Positions 24,483 through 35,780 of a stretch of DNA of 64,000 bases are shown here, piece by piece. The position numbers were made by a program, and so were the translations under genes. The notes beneath the pieces are model-generated. The model was not told where the DNA came from. It searched no databases and was given only the letters and a program-made list of their open reading frames with translations. The DNA comes from Auricularia sp. M13 (taxonomy: Eukaryota; Basidiomycota; Agaricomycetes; Auriculariales; Auriculariaceae), in contig CM073193.1 in the NCBI GenBank assembly GCA_037042915.1, positions 8,928,001 to 8,992,000 of the forward strand, read 5' to 3'. Every line of letters begins with the position of its first letter. Within the stretch, counting starts at the first letter, position 1.

Positions 24483-25079
24483 GCCAGGCAAGCTGCAGCA
24501 AAGAACCTGCAGAAAGCTGGAATGACAACAAGGGCAGCGGCAAGACAAGCCTCGATGAAGGGTGGGTCGGGAAGAACACGAGGACCGGGAGTTTGCGAGT
24601 TGCGCACTCCATCACGCTACAATTCAAGTAAGTACCTTAGACGACGCAGCCTCGCCAGACACGGCATACTTGCAGTGTGAAAAGGCATCCCATTCAGAAT
24701 AACCGTTCAACTCGCAGTGCAAACGGGTACGTAGAGTAGAAAATGAACAAAACAAATTCATAAAACTAACGGGTCACTAAAAAGTCCGTATCGAGTTCAA
24801 GTTCGTGGGGGGCGGGCGGGCGGGCACGGGAGTCAAGGCAATGCAATAGGGGGGTGCGAGCGTCGAGTCGGAAATAAGTAGCAATGCTTGGTTGTTGGAG
24901 GGGTGAGTGCGTGCAGATGTAGATGCAAAAAGACAAAAAAAAAATGGGAGGGCCGAATCGAATCAAAGCGAGGGTGAGCGGATCTGAAGCATGCAGGGGG
25001 GTCGTCTGTCCATCGTCAAATCCAAGGTGCAGGTGTGGGAGGGGGGAAAAGGGCAGGGCCAAGGTTTTTCAATGGCAGT
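24483..25079. other. intergenic, nothing recognised
   Basis: Upstream region of the F-box-type gene and 3' flank of the deacetylase gene. No gene seen. Confidence 0.5.
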
Positions 25080-26943
25080 TTACCACGCGGCGCCGAGCAG
25101 GGCGGCGAATACCGCGGTGCCCACGAGCGCGCCGGCAGCCGAGAGCACGGCCGCGCCGTTGAACGGCGTGTACGGGTCGCGCGTCTCCTCCGCGCCGTCC
25201 GCGTCGTCCGTGCCCGTCCCGCCAGACGTCAGGTTCGACCCGTTCGGCTGCGCATCAAAAAGTCAGCGGATGATTTTCATGACACGAACGGATGAATGGC
25301 GATGGCGGATTGCAACCGCGAAGCGCGACACTCACCCCAATCGGGCGCGTGACGTCGTCGAACTTGCACGAGTCCGCGCCGCACAGGCATTTTCCCGCGA
25401 TCGGGTCCCAGAACGGCGTGCTGCAGTTGGCAGGCACTGTCGACGCGTCCGTGTCAGTGCCAGGTGCGTACGGACACACAGGGAGACGTACATCTGAAGC
25501 GGGCCTCCTTGCCGTCCGTGTCCTGGGCGGGTACGGGGTTGGCGAGCGACGGCTGCTCGACGGGGCAGCCATACTGTAGCGGTGTCAGCATGGTCCGACG
25601 AGAGGGTGCACCACTTACGCAAGTAGCCCAAGGGAAGTCGCTAAACGTGCAGTGGTCGAGCAGGCCGGCCTCGTTAGCGGGTATGCCGTTGCACACCTGG
25701 CCGTCGACCTTGGGCTGCGGGCACTGGAATTCCTTGAGCGAGTTGAGCTGGCTGGCCGGCACGGGGTTGCGGCTCCACGCGATGAGCTGGGAGTTCGTCA
25801 CGAGCCAGACGTCCTGCTGTTGCTGGGCCCAGTCGAGGAAGTCGTTGATGGCCTTGACGATCTTGGGCTGCGGCGCCTGGCCGGGGACGTTGCTCGCGAA
25901 GTGGATAGGGTGCGTGTAGATGCCGAATGGTTGCCTGTTCGCGTTCTTGTAGTGGTCCGTGAACGTGTTCTGCATCCAGGTGACGACCTTGGTCACGTCG
26001 CCGTCGGCCGCCGCGTCAAGCCAGGGGTCCATGAGATGCGGGCTTGCGGCGCCCTTCTCGTCGAAGAGGGCGTACATGGGCACCTCCCACAGCCCTGGGA
26101 TGGCGGGCCCGGAGGACCCGCAGTTGAGCGTGAGACAGTCGTTCGCGAGGCCGTGGTCGAGGGTGTACGGCCAGAAGGCGTCGGTGTGCGGGTCGGTCAC
26201 GGGGACGGAGGAGGTCGAGGAGGAGTCGTAGAGGAACTCGGCGGCCTTGATGCGCTGCAGCATGGCGTTCGTGTAGTTGAGGAAGGGCGCGCGGAAGCCG
26301 GAGATGGCGCTGAGCGGGAGGCCGGCGAAGGCGTTGAGCGCGCGCAGGTTCCCGACGATCTCGACGGTCGGGGCATCGCCGACGTGTGTCATTCTGGCAG
26401 TGGGAGGATTGGAGTCAGACTCAGCCTCAGCGACAGGCGGGAGGGGTGGCGGTGCGGGGCCCGGATCAGGTCCTGCCGCGCCGCTTCTTAGGAGCACTCA
26501 CGTGTGGTCTGCGATCTCGTTGCCGGCGACGTACCAGTCGGTGACGAGGCTCATGTTGGTGTACTGGATCGAGTTGAAGTAGGTCATGGGCACCGGGCAG
26601 CCGTTCGGGTTCTTGCGCCCCTTCAGCACGCTGTTCACGGCGTCAATCGTGTACGTCTACGGCGTTGTTGTTAGTGGCAGCGGCGACAGCGACAGCGACA
26701 GCAACGGCAAACCTGGATGGCGTCGTCCGCGGTGAAGAGCACAAACTGCGGCACCTGGTCCTTGCTCAGGCCGCCGGGCGGGCTCGTCGAGGCGCACGCG
26801 CAGTTGGGCAGCTTGCACTGCGTCGGGTCGCACGAGTAGTGCATGGCGTCCGCGCTCGTCGTCGGCCCCGTGATCACGCCCTCCTGCGCAGCGACGAGAC
26901 CGGTGACCGCGGCGAGCGTGAGCGGTATTAAGGAGTTCATCAT
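25080..26943 (-). CDS. chitin/polysaccharide deacetylase, CE4, GPI-type (503 aa, 6 exons)
   Basis: Cell-surface enzyme predicted to remove acetyl groups from chitin or a related glycan in the wall. Suggested minus-strand join 26943-26713, 26656-26502, 26393-25619, 25573-25492, 25436-25336, 25247-25080. Signal peptide at residues 1-20 (MMNSLIPLTLAAVTGLVAA). Catalytic domain signs: FVLFTADDAIQ (motif 1; TADD where TFDD is usual), NEIADHTMTHVG (zinc-binding HxxxH), GFRAPFL (motif 3) and FGIYTHPIHF (late His motif). A Cys-rich segment follows (CSTPFWDPIAGKCLCGADSC). The end is a Ser/Thr/Gly-rich linker and a hydrophobic tail (AAVLSAAGTAVFAALLGAAW), the pattern of a GPI anchor signal. The HTMTH motif is split by an intron but restored exactly. 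Confidence 0.9.
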
Positions 26944-28453
26944 ACGGGGAGGAGGAAGAAGAGGTTGAAGCTCCGCACGCCCTCTTCCGCTTCCCAACCT
27001 CCTCTTCTCGATCATCCCATCGCCCACCTCCGGCCGACCCTCATCCAGCCATGCTCTATCCAGCCAGTCGGCCGCAAGCTGTCCATGTCAGCCAGCGTCT
27101 CCTGGGCGTCAGACACCCCGGATGAACTTTTAACTCGAGGTCCGGTCGAGACCGTTCCTGCGCTGCTCGTCCTGTCTCTCGCGGTCCCTGCACGCCGACC
27201 CTGGACGATCCCAGGATTCATGCACTGAGCCCGGTGGCTCATTCAGATGTCGAACAATCCACCCTAGCCTGTTTGTCTCGCACCTTCTACAGGCTCCGAC
27301 CCTTCCACATCGGGCATCTCCCGGACGTCTGAACTTCGGCCCTCAGCTCCCGAGCTCATACTGGTTCCGCATGCAGCTGCCTGGCGCTGAACTTCGAAGA
27401 CATGGCTCTCACATAGACGAACCGTCCAGCGCTACTGCAGTGCCGGCGGTGATGCGTCGCTACGCATCGCTCTGCTGTGATCGGCTCAATTGGCTTGATC
27501 TTCTATGTTTCGGCTGGGTTACTATTTACAAGGTTGCTAGAGTTCTGTCGTCTACCAATTACACCGCAATCTTTCAGTGCGACGGTCGGGAGGTCTCAGC
27601 CGGTTTCTTGACTCCATCTTTATGGTTTTGTCAACATCCTAAGGCCAAGCAGGCTAAGTGTGCCACACTCTAAGCAGTCTTCAGTGTTTCGCCTCCGGCG
27701 CTTTGCAGTGTGCACCTTTCTAGTGACAGCTACTTATGCGCCCTCGCTGCTGTTCTAGGTACTACTGTGCTACGGACTAGTAGCGCTACCAGGCCATTCG
27801 TCTCCGTTTTGCAAAGACCGCGCGCTGCCACTCAAGAGCGCCCACGCCGCTCCGAGTCGCGAGCCCGTGATGCTCAGTGCAAACCTAAACCAACGCTGGA
27901 GCTTTACACCATGTCTCCCGCTATGTTGACTCGGATCTGGGATGGAACAAACTTCGGGTCTCGCAGTCGCATTGTTTCCGCCCCTTGGCAATTCAAGCAC
28001 TCGTTTCTTTAGTTCACCCATCCGCAGTTCTGTCCCGCGCAGACTCGTACCTTGGGAACAACGACGGTGTCCTGGCCTGCCTGGTCAGGGGGCGTGCAGT
28101 AGAAGATGCTCAGGCTGTAACTTACAGTACTTAAATTTGCATGCACACTCAGGCTGTAGTCCCGGCTGTCAGACACTCCATTCGCGCTGAACGTTTAATT
28201 CCTCACGTGGGTCTGAGCAGAAAAGCGTACAGTATCAGATGCGACTCAAGACTGGTCATCCTCGGAGCTTCGACGCTGGACTCGGACCTGTGCGGCTTTG
28301 CAGAACACTATACAGTATCTCCCAGATGCCTCTGATTGAACGACTCGGAAGCGCCTCTCTCGCGGACAACATCCAAGATCTGAGCAACTTGAAGACAACA
28401 GCTACTGTAGCCGTACTGTACACTACAGTACAACATGCGCAGGCAGCGTCCCG
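26944..28453. other. intergenic, nothing recognised
   Basis: About 1.5 kb of mixed composition. No exon chain, repeat or known protein found on either strand. The left part must carry the deacetylase promoter. Confidence 0.5.
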
Positions 28454-30030
28454 TCATGTAGATTCAGCCGCCTGAGGACCAGGTTGCAGTTCGTCCACAG
28501 CTACATCGACGTCCAGCACGACTTTTGCGGGCGGCTCCGGATGTCGATTTTTCTTGAAGGCCATGACGCTCGTCGCGTTCGGGTCGTCCGACCTATGTGT
28601 ATCCAGATCAACAACATTCGAATAACAGAAAATGCATGGAGAGAAGGAAAGGGGTCCGCACACTTTGGTGGCAGCGAGGATGTATCCGCCGGTGCCGCTC
28701 ATGCTCATCAGCGGGTGCGTGCGCCCGGGCAGCGCCTGGTGCTGCCGCATCCACGGCGCGTGCACGCTCGGGCCCAGCCAGTTGGGGTCGGCGCGCAGTG
28801 CGGCTTGTGCGGCGGTTAGCGGCTGCGAACGGCGGTGAGCATGCTGAAGGGTGAATGGGGAAGGGCGGGAGGGGAAAGGATAATGACCTCCGGGTAGGCG
28901 GAATGCACAACGACCTGCGCGCTCAGACGGAGGTACGGCGCAAGCGCGCGGATGATGCTGAGCGGCTCGTAGGCGCATGCTATCAGCAATCTAAATAACA
29001 ATAACGCGGCGGTCAGGACTCAGAGAGGGTGGGCACAGGTGGAGACGGGGGACGCACGCGTCGAACCCGCCGCGGAAGAACTCGTCGCGCACGTCCTGCA
29101 GCGCCTGGGCGGCGGCGGCGCGCTTCGACAGGCGCTGGCGCTGGCGCTCCGTCCGCATCTCCTCGGGCGCGGGCGGGTAGTACGGCTGGAAGGCGCTATC
29201 GGTCATCGCCCAGTTGATGCTGGCGACGCAGGCGGCGACGGCGGCGGGGTCGTAGTTGAAGAAGGTCAGCGCGGTGTAGGACGGCGGCGACTCGATGTCG
29301 GTGATGGTGAGGATGCGGCCCGTGCCTTGCTTGCGGCGGCATGTCAGCACTGGTACTTGTACTGGTACTGGTCCTCGGAGAAGACGTGCGCACCTCCCAG
29401 CCGCTCCATGGCGCCCGCAACGAGCAGGCCGGCGACGTCGTCCACGACGAGCACCCTGCGGCCCGGGGCGAGATTTGACAGCGCCAATACGTGGGCCAGG
29501 GCGTCCGGTCTGAGATCGCGCAGGCGCTGGTTGTCCTTGTTGAAGAGAAAGGCGGCGACGGCGTGCAGGGTGGGCTCGAGGACGGTGAAGCGCTTTGTGT
29601 ACTTGGCCTCTTTGCGCTTGCGGTACTTGTCCTTGGAGAACGCGGTCTTGAGCCCAAAGGCGGTGTGCTGCTCGATCTGCTTCTGGATGATGGCCTCGGG
29701 GCGGGCGCCGGCGGCCTTGAGCGCCTCGATGTCGGTGTGCGTGAGCGGCTGGGCGCCGGGGTCGTCGACGATGAGCTCGTTCGTCTCCGGCGTCGCGTCG
29801 ACGTCGCCCAGGTCCTCGAGCTTCGCCGGCGGGATGACGCGCAGCTCGGCGGGCGACACGATCTCGTACGAGAGCCCGTGCGGGTGCCCGTACAGCAGCG
29901 CCGCCTTGAACGACCCGTACCGCGCGAGCTGCACCGTGCCCTTGCCCTCCAGCTTCGCGCTGCGTATCTCGCCCGAGGGCAGCTGCAGCAGCACCGTGTG
30001 CCCGCTGGCTATCGTCGAAGGGCTCGACAT
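28454..30030 (-). CDS. TRM6: tRNA m1A58 methyltransferase non-catalytic subunit TRM6/GCD10 (435 aa, 5 exons)
   Basis: Binding partner of TRM61 in the nuclear complex that methylates A58 of tRNAs, needed for initiator tRNA stability. Suggested join 30030-29394, 29325-29058, 28990-28888, 28822-28662, 28592-28454. The N-terminus (MSSPSTIASGHTVLLQLPSG) starts the beta-barrel domain. Family-specific stretches: IIQKQIEQHTAFGLKTAFSK then KYRKRKEAKYTKRFTVLEPT; GRILTITDIESPPS; LIACAYEPLSIIRALAPYL; and RQHQALPGRTHPLMSMSGTG followed by GYILAATKV near the end. The SAM-binding residues of TRM61 are not expected here. The start is 55 bp from the ATG-like start of the divergent HNH copy, so the promoter is very compact. 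Intron 1 contains a short CAGTAC tandem repeat. Confidence 0.93.
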
Positions 30031-30044
30031 GAAGGAAGGCAAGA

Positions 30045-30070
30045 TGCAAAACGCGGTCCGAAACTCCGAC
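30045..30070. promoter_or_regulatory. 25-bp sequence shared with 31878-31902
   Basis: A stretch beginning GCAAAACGCGGTCCGAAACT occurs here between the divergent TRM6 and HNH-copy-1 starts, and again, identical over 25 bases, just upstream of the arrestin-like gene. It could be a shared promoter element or a relic of a local duplication. Confidence 0.45.
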
Positions 30071-30085
30071 CTCCGACTCGCATCC

Positions 30086-31291
30086 ATGGAGTCCTGCCAC
30101 CGAACCCTTTCGGTGCAAATCAGCTACTCGCGACCGCATTCGCGGACTGTCAGGCACTCGAAAAAGTCCCCGTTACGACGACAACTCCGTTATCCACTCT
30201 TATTTCCGCGCGTTTACTGGGCCATCTCCTCCTGCAACTGCACATGACTCCGGGCTTGGGAGGCGCCAACGATGTTGCCGAGGCCATCGTTGAGGCGGCC
30301 GCGAAGGTACACCCTCTGCAAGAGCTAGCTTGCGAATACTTGAAGTATCTTATCGGCACATGTGAGTCACATTGGTCCGCTCGAGGATCAGCCGTTCATT
30401 AGAATATAGTCAACCGCGCTTCTCCGACTGTCCACGTCTCGCCCAATTTCGAGGAGCATCGTGCCTCGTGGATGCAGATGATGCACAAAGGGAACCTAGA
30501 CCACCGCACATCCAAGAAACATGTGCGTCATTTACTCCTCTGTTGGGGAGTGTAGTTCTCAGTCTTTTTAGGCCTTGCTCCGGGACAATTTTCGCTGCGT
30601 CGTCTTAGGCTCCGTCGACACAGTGTCTGCTATGGCAAAGGTGACATATAGAACGGCAGACGAATATTGGGCGCACTCGGAGGCGGCTCATATCATACCC
30701 GAGTCGTGCAATACGCACATTGGCCCTGGCACAAGGAAGGTGTGTTTTCGAGAATACATTGAGATACAAGTTTACACCTATTACAGGAGCGTCACATGGG
30801 TGGCGTGTGGGAGGTGCTCAGTTGCTTTGCCCAGGATTTGACATTGCCCCCTTCACTCCGAGGCAATAACATCCACCGCCTAGAAAACATCATGACGCTC
30901 CACGTCGACATTCACGAGAACTTCGACTCGCTTTGTCTCTGGCTCAAGCCTGTAGACGTCAGTATTTGTCGCTTCCTTGCTTGCAGCTCCCAGCGCTGAT
31001 CTCCTACGTTTAGCCACCTGTGCCACATCAGTATCGGACCTTCAGCCATCTGTCTGATATGCCCGGGGTGAACCGCATCGTCACGTTCAACCACACCGAC
31101 GCACTCCCCGCTCCCAACCCAAGTACCTTGCACTCCATGCCCTTGTCTGCGAGGTCGCGCACATGTCGGGGGCTGCGGAGTATTTCGACCAGATCTACCG
31201 AGACGTCGGGGACGGTCGTCTCCTGGCATCAGACGGGTCCTCGGCGCATCTGCTTGCCTCCGCACTAAGCCTTGTGGCCCCAGTCCAGTAA
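30086..31291 (+). pseudogene. HNH-nuclease-domain protein, copy 1 (decayed)
   Basis: Same exon layout as the copy at 33489-34787. Recognisable exons: ARLLGHLLLQLHMTPGLGG; ALLRDNFRCVVLGSVD (first half of the HNH motif); SEAAHIIPESCN (second half); VWEVLSCFAQDLTLPPSLRG then NNIHRLENIMTLH; and the C-terminal ALHALVCEVAHMSGAAEYF. The ATG at 30086 is out of frame with NPFGANQL that follows. A second one-base loss lies near 31123, where NPKYLALHAL needs a frame change. The expected splice sites remain, with a normal 48-nt first intron (30362-30409). The gene is therefore probably dead; it lost function after a tandem duplication. Confidence 0.72.
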
Positions 31292-31640
31292 ATTTGCTCT
31301 GTCCCTGAGCTTTCTGTGTTCTGCATGTTTGTGATGTCTCACTATCACTTGCCACATCATGCGCTGTAGAACTTGAAGAGGATAGCACAAGGCCGCGGGT
31401 CCTGCCACAGTCGACCTCCGCGGCCAAGGCCAGCCTGAGCAAGACGTCGAATCAGTGCGCTGCGCTCGCACATACTTATACTCGGAGGCAGGGTTGCGCG
31501 TGAGCTCGGTGTCGTCGGTCTGGGAGGGCCGGCGAACGTGCTGATGTCAATGTGATGTTCGTCGACCGTCGCGCGAGCAGCGCCATATGTGAGCGCAGCG
31601 CGCCTGGGTCGAAGATGCCGAGTCTTGGCCGGGGTGGGAT

Positions 31641-31964
31641 TCAGATAATGATACTGAACGCAGGCCTCCATGGCCAGTACCGAAGGGTTGAGCGCCCCAG
31701 ATGGCGAATACCAAGCTTAAGCGCTGCGTAGACGTCGACACGCCCGCAATTACTGTAAAAGGCGACGTGGGTGAGCGCGCGCGCCGCCTTCCTGCGCGAG
31801 GCCTTGTCCTCCATCCAAGCGAGAAGCTGTTCCGCTGCCGCACAAGCCGATAAGTTCTCGCGCGTAAGTATGTCGCAAGCAAAACGCGGTCCGAAACTCC
31901 GACTCACCCTCTCTTCTTCGACTTGCACGGCCATGGTCGCGTTCTTCGGCGGCGCATCGCTCAA
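31641..31964 (-). pseudogene. possible F-box/LRR-type remnant
   Basis: An open frame on the minus strand has leucine-rich-like text (EQLLAWMEDKASRRKAARAL followed by THVAFYSNCGR) that loosely resembles the middle of the F-box-type protein at 23604-24482. It overlaps the start of the arrestin-like gene on the other strand and has no F-box. It may be only a shadow frame. Confidence 0.2.
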
Positions 31965-33140
31965 GCTGCTGGCGTGCCAGAAACTGGTCGTCTTAAATCC
32001 AGAGCACGGCGGAAATCCGCACCTCTATGGCGACGTCGTGCTCTCGCTCCCCGGGCCGTCGCCCAGAACGGTCGAGGCCGTCGTCGTCCGACACGTCGTC
32101 AAGTACACGCTCACGCTGCCTGGAAGAAAGTTACTCTAGCTGCTCTATTATCCCAGCCGCTAGCTGAATAATCTTTCTAGACTAGAGCAGGGCGTTCTGC
32201 AAACAGCCCAAGTCGACATACCATTGCCAGCGGTCCTGAAAGCGGGAGAGAACGTGTACGATTGATTCCTCTCACAATATCTAGCAACCTGACCCTCGTC
32301 TCAGCTTCTCATGGGCTTTGCCCATCCCCGAAAAGACGCTGCCGCGCGAACGGGCTGCTACAGGCTCCGTCACGCACATACTGCAAGCGGTTGCAGTGGG
32401 CGCCGGTTTCGGGGGTAGCGATCTCCTGGACGAGGTCGAGGTGTACATGGTGCACGGGTACGCTGGGTCGTCACTAGATGGCGCAATCTCACCCCATTCT
32501 TAACTCAAGCAACGACGACGAATACTCCACGCATCTGCATCTCGAAGGCGTGAACGAGCTTGGGGTGCGTCCTCCGACTCGCCGCTTTGCCGCCTAAATG
32601 ATGACTGACTCGGAATGAATGCATGCCCTGGCAGCCATACGCCCTCGACCTCGACTCGCCGCATCTCACCGTCGGCGGCCTCCTCCGCTTTCACCTACGC
32701 CTCGCCGCCGCGCCCTCCGACTCCGCCCTCCACATCCGTAGCATCGCCCTCCACATCGAGCAAACATCCTCCGCGCGGCCCCCCTCAACTCCAGACGCCC
32801 AGCCGGAATCCCTCACGCGCCGCGTGCCGGTGTTCCAGCTGGGCCATGGAACGCCGCGCCAGCCGCCCTCCCGACATGATCGATGGCCGCGACACGCCGA
32901 GCTGCTGATGACCGAGGCCGCGCGCCCCCATGATGAAGCGCTGCTCGCCGTCGTCCCGCCCGGCGCGGACGTGCGCTTCGACTACGTCGCGCGCCTCCCG
33001 GGCCACCGCGCGCTGCGCCCGACGTCCGCCGCCGCGTCGCCCGCGTTCATCCGCATCGCGCACCGCGCCGTCGTCCAGATCCGGCTCGCCTCCGCTCAAG
33101 GGGAGCGGCTGGTGACGTTCAGCCATCCGCTCAGAATATC
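31933..33140 (+). pseudogene. arrestin-like (ART-type) gene, decayed
   Basis: Arrestin-related trafficking adaptors link ubiquitin ligases to membrane cargo. N-terminal arrestin strands are clear: FFGGASLKLLACQKLVVLNP, then LYGDVVLSLPGPSPRTVEAV. A second block (QTAQVDIPLPAVLKAGENVY) runs into a stop, and SHGLCPSPKR/ALPIPEKTLPRERAATGSVT shows that the frame has slipped around 32255-32320. The C-domain is intact over a long open frame (PYALDLDSPHLTVGGLLRFH onward), reached through an intron at about 32566-32632. Several frame changes are needed to read through, so I call it a pseudogene. Alternatively the C-half alone (ATG near 32479, MAQSHPILNSS) could still be expressed. Confidence 0.5.
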
Positions 33141-33488
33141 TTATGTACGCGGTGTTGAACTTTCTTTTGGGCCCAGATTGAAGAGATGTCAGTGCTGCTG
33201 CCGCCTAGACGCCGTGCTCTTGCCCGTGTATAGATCCGACGCGTCTCCATCTGCGGGCGAGGGATGCACATGCACGATGAGCACGGATAGGTTGTGGGAG
33301 ATGCTTGCCCCTTCTCCAACCGCCTTAGCGCGGTCGGAATGCCTGCCGCAGAAACTGCAATAAACAAATTTCCCCATGAAAGGACACGGTGCTCCGCGGC
33401 AAAGCCATGGACTGCCGGGGGCAACAGGCTTAGGCCGCTTAGCGTCGACGGAGTTCGGAAACGGCTTTTGCGTTCGCTCCTGGTGATC

Positions 33489-34787
33489 ATGGATCCAAAG
33501 TACCCGACCCCACTCCCAGTGAATCCATTCCAAGACGACGAGCACCGCACAGCCTATCAGCACTGTCTCGCGCTCGAGACTGAAACTCTAAGCGACAAGT
33601 CCGACTCGACCATACCGACCGTCGTCTGCGCTCGGCTGCTCGGGCATCTCCTGCACCAGCTGCACATCACGCCGGGCTTGGGCGGCGTGGAGTTTTTGGC
33701 CCAGCGCATCAACGACGCGGCCAGCTCTGGAAAGGGCGACGACGCAGTGCGGGCGCTCGCACTCGAGAACATCGGGTGTCTCGTTCAGACATGTGAGTCG
33801 TTCCGAGTCGCACCTGTTCAGGGATTAACTCCATTACGGTCAAGCGCTCGTCCGGCCCTACACCACCAGCTCCAGAGTCGAATCCAGACTCGGAGCACAG
33901 AGTCAAATTGCCACTGGACGTCGACTCGGCGGCGGTCTCGTGGCAGCAATTGATGCAAGAAGGCAAGCTCGACCGCTGCACCGCAAAACATTACGTGCGT
34001 CATCTATCGAAGTACTCCTCCTCGAATGAAAGAGTAATGCTCAATCTGCTTACTGTAGGCGCTACGCCGCGACAATTATCGCTGCGTAATCACGCATTCT
34101 GTCGACCTCACGTCCGTGTTTGACGGCCTTGTCGTCCCCGAGCCAGGCGAATCTGGCGGGCTTATGGAGGCTGCGCACATAGTCCCCGACCTCTCAGAGT
34201 GTAACACAAATGACGACATCAGACCAGGTACAACCAAGGTGTGTGCGAGCAATTCGGGGATCCAGGGTCCAGGCATTCATTCACGCCTGTCACAGCAGCA
34301 TCACACGGGAGACGTGTGGGACGTTCTCAGCCGCTTTGCAGAAGATGCGCAATTGCGCCATTCGCTGAAGGGCAACAATATCCACCGCCTGGACAACATC
34401 ATGACGCTCGATACCAGCGTTAAGGGATGCTTCGACCGTCTCTGGCTTTGGCTGAAGCCCGCACACGTCAGTCATAGCAACAGCAATCGGTCGCATCCCT
34501 CCGCAGATCGCATATACTAATACCACTCAATTTCTCAGCCACCTGTAGCACATCACTACCGCACCTTCGCCATAAGTCCCGCGGTGCCCGGTGCAAACCG
34601 CACAGTCGCGTTCACCCACAACAACGCCAGCCCCGCGCCGAATCCGACGTACCTGGCGCTTCATGCGCTCGCCTGCGAGGTCGCGCACATGTCGGGCGCT
34701 GCGGCATATCTCAACCGGATATGCAGAGACGTCGAGGACGTGCATCTCCTCCGAGTCGCACCAGATGGATCGGAGTCCTCGGCGTAG
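33489..34787 (+). CDS. HNH-nuclease-domain protein, copy 2 (358 aa, 5 exons)
   Basis: Member of an expanded Agaricomycete family with an HNH endonuclease-like domain; its role is unknown. Suggested join 33489-33792, 33822-33994, 34059-34238, 34296-34466, 34539-34787. Motif pieces: ALRRDNYRCVITHSVDLTSV (treble-clef Cys is present), EAAHIVPDLSE (catalytic His), then VWDVLSRFAEDAQLRHSLKG and NNIHRLDNIMTLD (second His/Asn region). The N-terminal 140 residues are shared with copy 1 but otherwise unrecognised. The first intron is doubtful: the acceptor used in copy 1 (TAG) reads CGG here, and the only in-phase substitute leaves a 29-nt intron, very short for this genome. The gene may therefore be mis-spliced. 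All other joins are clean. Confidence 0.65.
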
Positions 34788-35190
34788 CTGCTCGCCTCTG
34801 CGTTAACTTGAAGCTTTGCTGCTCCCATACAGTAGCCCCCGCTGCACATGACTGTGCTTTCTCCACATTTGGAACGATTATCTTCCTTCGTAAAGTCTGC
34901 AAAGGAGACTAGCTTTCTCCTGATGTTCCGAACACTGCAGGATACAGTATGAACAAGGCCTGCAGAGGATAAGTTCGCCACGCGGCTGCCAAAGCGATTC
35001 AAGCTGCATGTCTGATGTCAGTCATCGGCCTGGGTCACGAATACTTCGACCGCGCTCCAGCAATCGGCCACACCCCTTTGGCGGCGGTTACAGTCAGTTG
35101 TTAGGGAGTGCTCGAATTGCAGGAGAGTTGAGGAAGAAATGGAGTCAGAATCGTCCTCTAACAGTAACAGCTTCCCGATAGCCATGATCA
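34788..35190. other. intergenic, nothing recognised
   Basis: 3' flanks of the converging HNH copy 2 and split F-box gene. No gene or repeat seen. Confidence 0.5.
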
Positions 35191-35780
35191 CTATGACAGA
35201 ATGCGCGCGTCGACAAACGCGGCCCACATTTTGTCGTCATATGCCACATAGCGCACATCGTCGACGAGACGCGCGCCCTCCCATATGCCCCAGAACTCGT
35301 CCCGCGCAGGACTACATGTATCATCTGCCAGTGGGAATACCAGTTGTCGGCTGCGCGCGCCGCTATGCACAGTGACGGAGACCATCTCCTCGGCCGAAAC
35401 CGTAAGATGAACGGGAGATGTCTCTGGAGTACGCAAGATGCCAAAGCCGCGCGCGGGGAACTCGAAGTAGCGCAGGACGAGGCTTCTCCGGCCCGCGCTG
35501 GAGAACGCAGCAAGCAGCCAGTCCTCGTCGGCCAGCCGGATGCCCTCCACGCGGCAGATTCGAACGGAGGATAACGGGCGAGGAGGTTTTGCCGCGCGTG
35601 CTGCGCATGTGCCGCGCAGTGGTGCGCAGGCCATATCTCCATGATTATTGCAGCTAAAGCAGATTTTGAAAGATCAATCAGCAGGGAAAACTGAGCCCTC
35701 TCCAGACACCATGTGAGGGAAAGAGTTCCTCAAGTATTGGGAGGAGTATCAAAAAAAATTATGTGGCTGTGGCGCAGCAG

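Noticed and set aside
23676-24680. Plus-strand frame of 334 codons
   Set aside because: Antisense to the F-box-type gene 23604-24482, Arg/Ala/Gly-rich shadow text.
25652-26491. Long plus-strand open frame of 279 codons
   Set aside because: It lies antisense to the well-supported deacetylase exon 3; its Val/Arg/Gly-rich text is a shadow of GC-rich coding DNA.
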